Below are positions 62,546-64,000 of a stretch of 64,000 nt of DNA, piece by piece. Origin of the DNA: JABWBD01 sp040768665 (GTDB lineage Bacteria > Planctomycetota > Planctomycetia > Pirellulales > Thermoguttaceae); NCBI GenBank assembly GCA_040768665.1, contig JAXGMN010000024.1, positions 62,001-126,000 on the forward strand, written 5' to 3'. Each line of letters starts with the position of its first letter. The stretch's first letter is position 1. The position numbers and the translations under genes are program-made. Under the pieces are notes generated by a model. The model worked only from the letters and a program-made list of their open reading frames with translations. It had not been told where the DNA came from and ran no database searches.

Positions 62546-64000
62546 TCAGGCCGATTCCGAAGCCACTTCCAAACCAGCTCTGAGTTTCAACTCCTGAATC
62601 AAGCAATACGTTACCGGTACAAAAAAGAGCGTCATCAGTTCGATCACCATTCCGCCGAAGCTGGGGATGGCCATGGGGACCATCACGTCGCTGCCCCGGC
62701 CCGTGCTGGTGAGCACAGGGATCAGCGCCAGGATTGTCGTGGCGGTGGTCATCAGGCAGGGGCGGATCCGCCGGAGACCGGCCTGGATCGTTGCCTCACG
62801 GATTTCCTTCTTCGTGGTCGTGCGCCGATCGCGAAACGACTGATCGAGATAGCTGGCCACGACCACACCATCGTCGGTGGCGATACCCAACAGGGCGATG
62901 AACCCGACCCAGACCGCCACGCTGATGTTGAACGGGCGGACCTGGAAGAGATTACGCATGCTCACTTCAAATACCGAGAAGTCGAGGAACCACTCGGTCG
63001 AATAGAGCCAGAGCATGATAAACCCGCCCGAGCAAGCGACGAACACTCCTGCAAAGATCAGCAAGGTTGTCCATACGGAGCGGAACTGCAGATAGAGGAT
63101 GATGAACACCAGGAACAAGGCCAATGGGATCACCACGGCGAGGGTCTTGGCGGCGCGGATCTGGTTTTGGTAGCTGCCGATAAACGTGGGCGCGGCGGTG
63201 CCCGGCGGCAGGACCAGTTGGCCATCGGCGATCTTTTCGTCGAGATAGGCTCGGGCGGCCTCGACCACGTCGACCTCGGCGAAGCCGGGCTTCTTGTCGA
63301 AGATGACGTAGCCGACCAGACGCGTGTCTTCGCTCTTGATCACCTGCGGTCCGCGGACGTAGTCGATCGAGGCCAATTGTTCCAAAGGGATCTGCGATCC
63401 GTTGTTGGCGGCAACGAGGATGCGGCCCAACTGCTCGATCGTATCGCGGAGTTCGCGCTGGTAGCGGACTCGGACCGGGTAGCGCTCGCGGCCTTCCACG
63501 GTGGTGGTGATCCGCTGGCCGCCGACGGCCGTCTCGATCACGTCCTGCACGTCGCGGATATTGATCCCATAGCGGGCGATGGCCTTGCGATCGATATCGA
63601 TCTCCAGGTAGGGTTTGCCGACGATCCGGTCGGCCAAGACGGCCGCCGGTTCGACGCCGCGGGCCTCCATTTCCTTCGACTTGAGGAACTTCTCGATCTG
63701 GAATCCGACCTGCTCGATCTCGTTCAGATCGTCGCCGAGGATGCGGATGGCCATTGGGGCGCGAACGCCGGTCTGGAGCATCACGATGCGAGCGGCGATC
63801 GGTTGCAAGCGCGGGGCACTGGTGGTGCCGGGGATCTCCGACGCCTTGACGATCAGGTCCCAGATGTCGTCCGGCTTGGTTACGCCCGGCCATGCCTCGC
63901 GTCCGGCGTTCAGTGCGGGATCGAGCGGCGGACGCCAGAGGCGAAACGGCATGCCGCCGGGATCGGGGGTCAATTTGCCTTCCTTGTCGCGCACGAATTT
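62546..64000 (-). CDS. CusA/CzcA-type heavy-metal RND efflux pump, C-terminal part
   Basis: The frame is open to the window end, with about 484 residues visible; the N terminus lies beyond 64000. Visible parts are the porter domain (MAIRILGDDLNEIEQVGFQIE, YLEIDIDRKAIARYGINIRDV, ERYPVRVRYQRELRDTI) and the C-terminal TM helices (IPLALFLVFIILYLQFRSVW, GFIALLGIATDDGVVVASYL, LTSTGRGSDVMVPMAIPSFG, TLFFVPVTYCLIQELKL). This matches the CusA/CzcA HAE1-metal group, which exports Cu, Ag, Zn, Co or Cd using the proton gradient. The pairing with a His-rich lipoprotein supports metal efflux. The metal cannot be inferred, because the CusA methionine relay region is mostly outside. Confidence 0.93.
   Translation of the reverse strand, partial: KFVRDKEGKLTPDPGGMPFRLWRPPLDPALNAGREAWPGVTKPDDIWDLIVKASEIPGTTSAPRLQPIAARIVMLQTGVRAPMAIRILGDDLNEIEQVGFQIEKFLKSKEMEARGVEPAAVLADRIVGKPYLEIDIDRKAIARYGINIRDVQDVIETAVGGQRITTTVEGRERYPVRVRYQRELRDTIEQLGRILVAANNGSQIPLEQLASIDYVRGPQVIKSEDTRLVGYVIFDKKPGFAEVDVVEAARAYLDEKIADGQLVLPPGTAAPTFIGSYQNQIRAAKTLAVVIPLALFLVFIILYLQFRSVWTTLLIFAGVFVACSGGFIMLWLYSTEWFLDFSVFEVSMRNLFQVRPFNISVAVWVGFIALLGIATDDGVVVASYLDQSFRDRRTTTKKEIREATIQAGLRRIRPCLMTTATTILALIPVLTSTGRGSDVMVPMAIPSFGGMVIELMTLFFVPVTYCLIQELKLRAGLEVASESA

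Noticed and set aside
1..64000. tRNA, rRNA and CRISPR arrays
   Set aside because: No regular spacer-repeat pattern and no tRNA-like or rRNA-like sequence noticed on reading. A covariance scan was not possible.

Overview
The window looks like a chromosomal segment of a planctomycete, probably of the Pirellulales or Thermoguttaceae type. The evidence is the set of families expanded in that phylum: a DUF1559 prepilin-like protein, DUF1549/DUF1553 and DUF1501 secreted proteins, a PPC-domain protein, a cysteine-rich YTV-type wall protein, a zinc-finger Ser/Thr kinase with leucine-rich repeats, an ECF sigma factor, a PEP-CTERM protein, a giant Calx-beta/dockerin protein and a Tat-exported Gfo/Idh/MocA oxidoreductase. 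The DNA is GC-rich with strong GC3 bias. Long antisense open frames are therefore common, and I left them out. I saw no tRNA, rRNA or CRISPR array.

Layout. 1-1140: 3' part of an IS110-family transposase. 1259-6285: oxidoreductase, kinase and PEP-CTERM protein (all minus), separated by palindromic repeats. 6404-19195: one 12.8-kb gene for a subtilase / C-type lectin-like / Calx-beta / SBBP / cohesin / dockerin protein. 19469-20116: ECF sigma factor, followed by a 1.3-kb repeat-rich gap holding two tandem hairpins with compensatory arms and a gene remnant. 21454-25351: DUF1080 protein, hybrid histidine kinase, DUF4058 protein. 25582-29402: glycosyltransferase cluster with a GT4-FkbM fusion. 29803-36500: a Tol/Exb-like operon (VWA protein, secreted repeat protein, TolQ/ExbB, two ExbD, large TPR protein). 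36702-41413: small secreted proteins, a zincin, a CpsB/YwqE-type PHP phosphatase, a zinc-ribbon miniprotein and a DUF1559 pilin-like protein. 41867-47257: exported MsrB-MsrA fusion, two SDR proteins, and a beta-helix protein broken by a 1-nt frameshift. 47369-52761: a translationally coupled operon of a P1B-type metal ATPase fused to an HflK-like SPFH protein, HflC, a third SPFH protein with a His-rich N terminus, and a small anchored protein. 52902-59735: YTV protein, possible structured RNA, then DUF1549/1553, DUF1501 and PPC genes. 60014-61780: GH127 enzyme. 61962-64000: His-rich metal-binding lipoprotein and the C-terminal part of a CusA/CzcA RND pump that runs off the window.

The most interesting unit is the P-type ATPase-SPFH operon at 47369-52761. 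It covalently joins a metal pump to a stomatin/prohibitin-like scaffold, without an FtsH gene nearby, and its TM7/TM8 metal-site signature is non-canonical. Second is a family of about 125-bp inverted-repeat elements. One copy appears to have become an in-frame linker of the Ser/Thr kinase.
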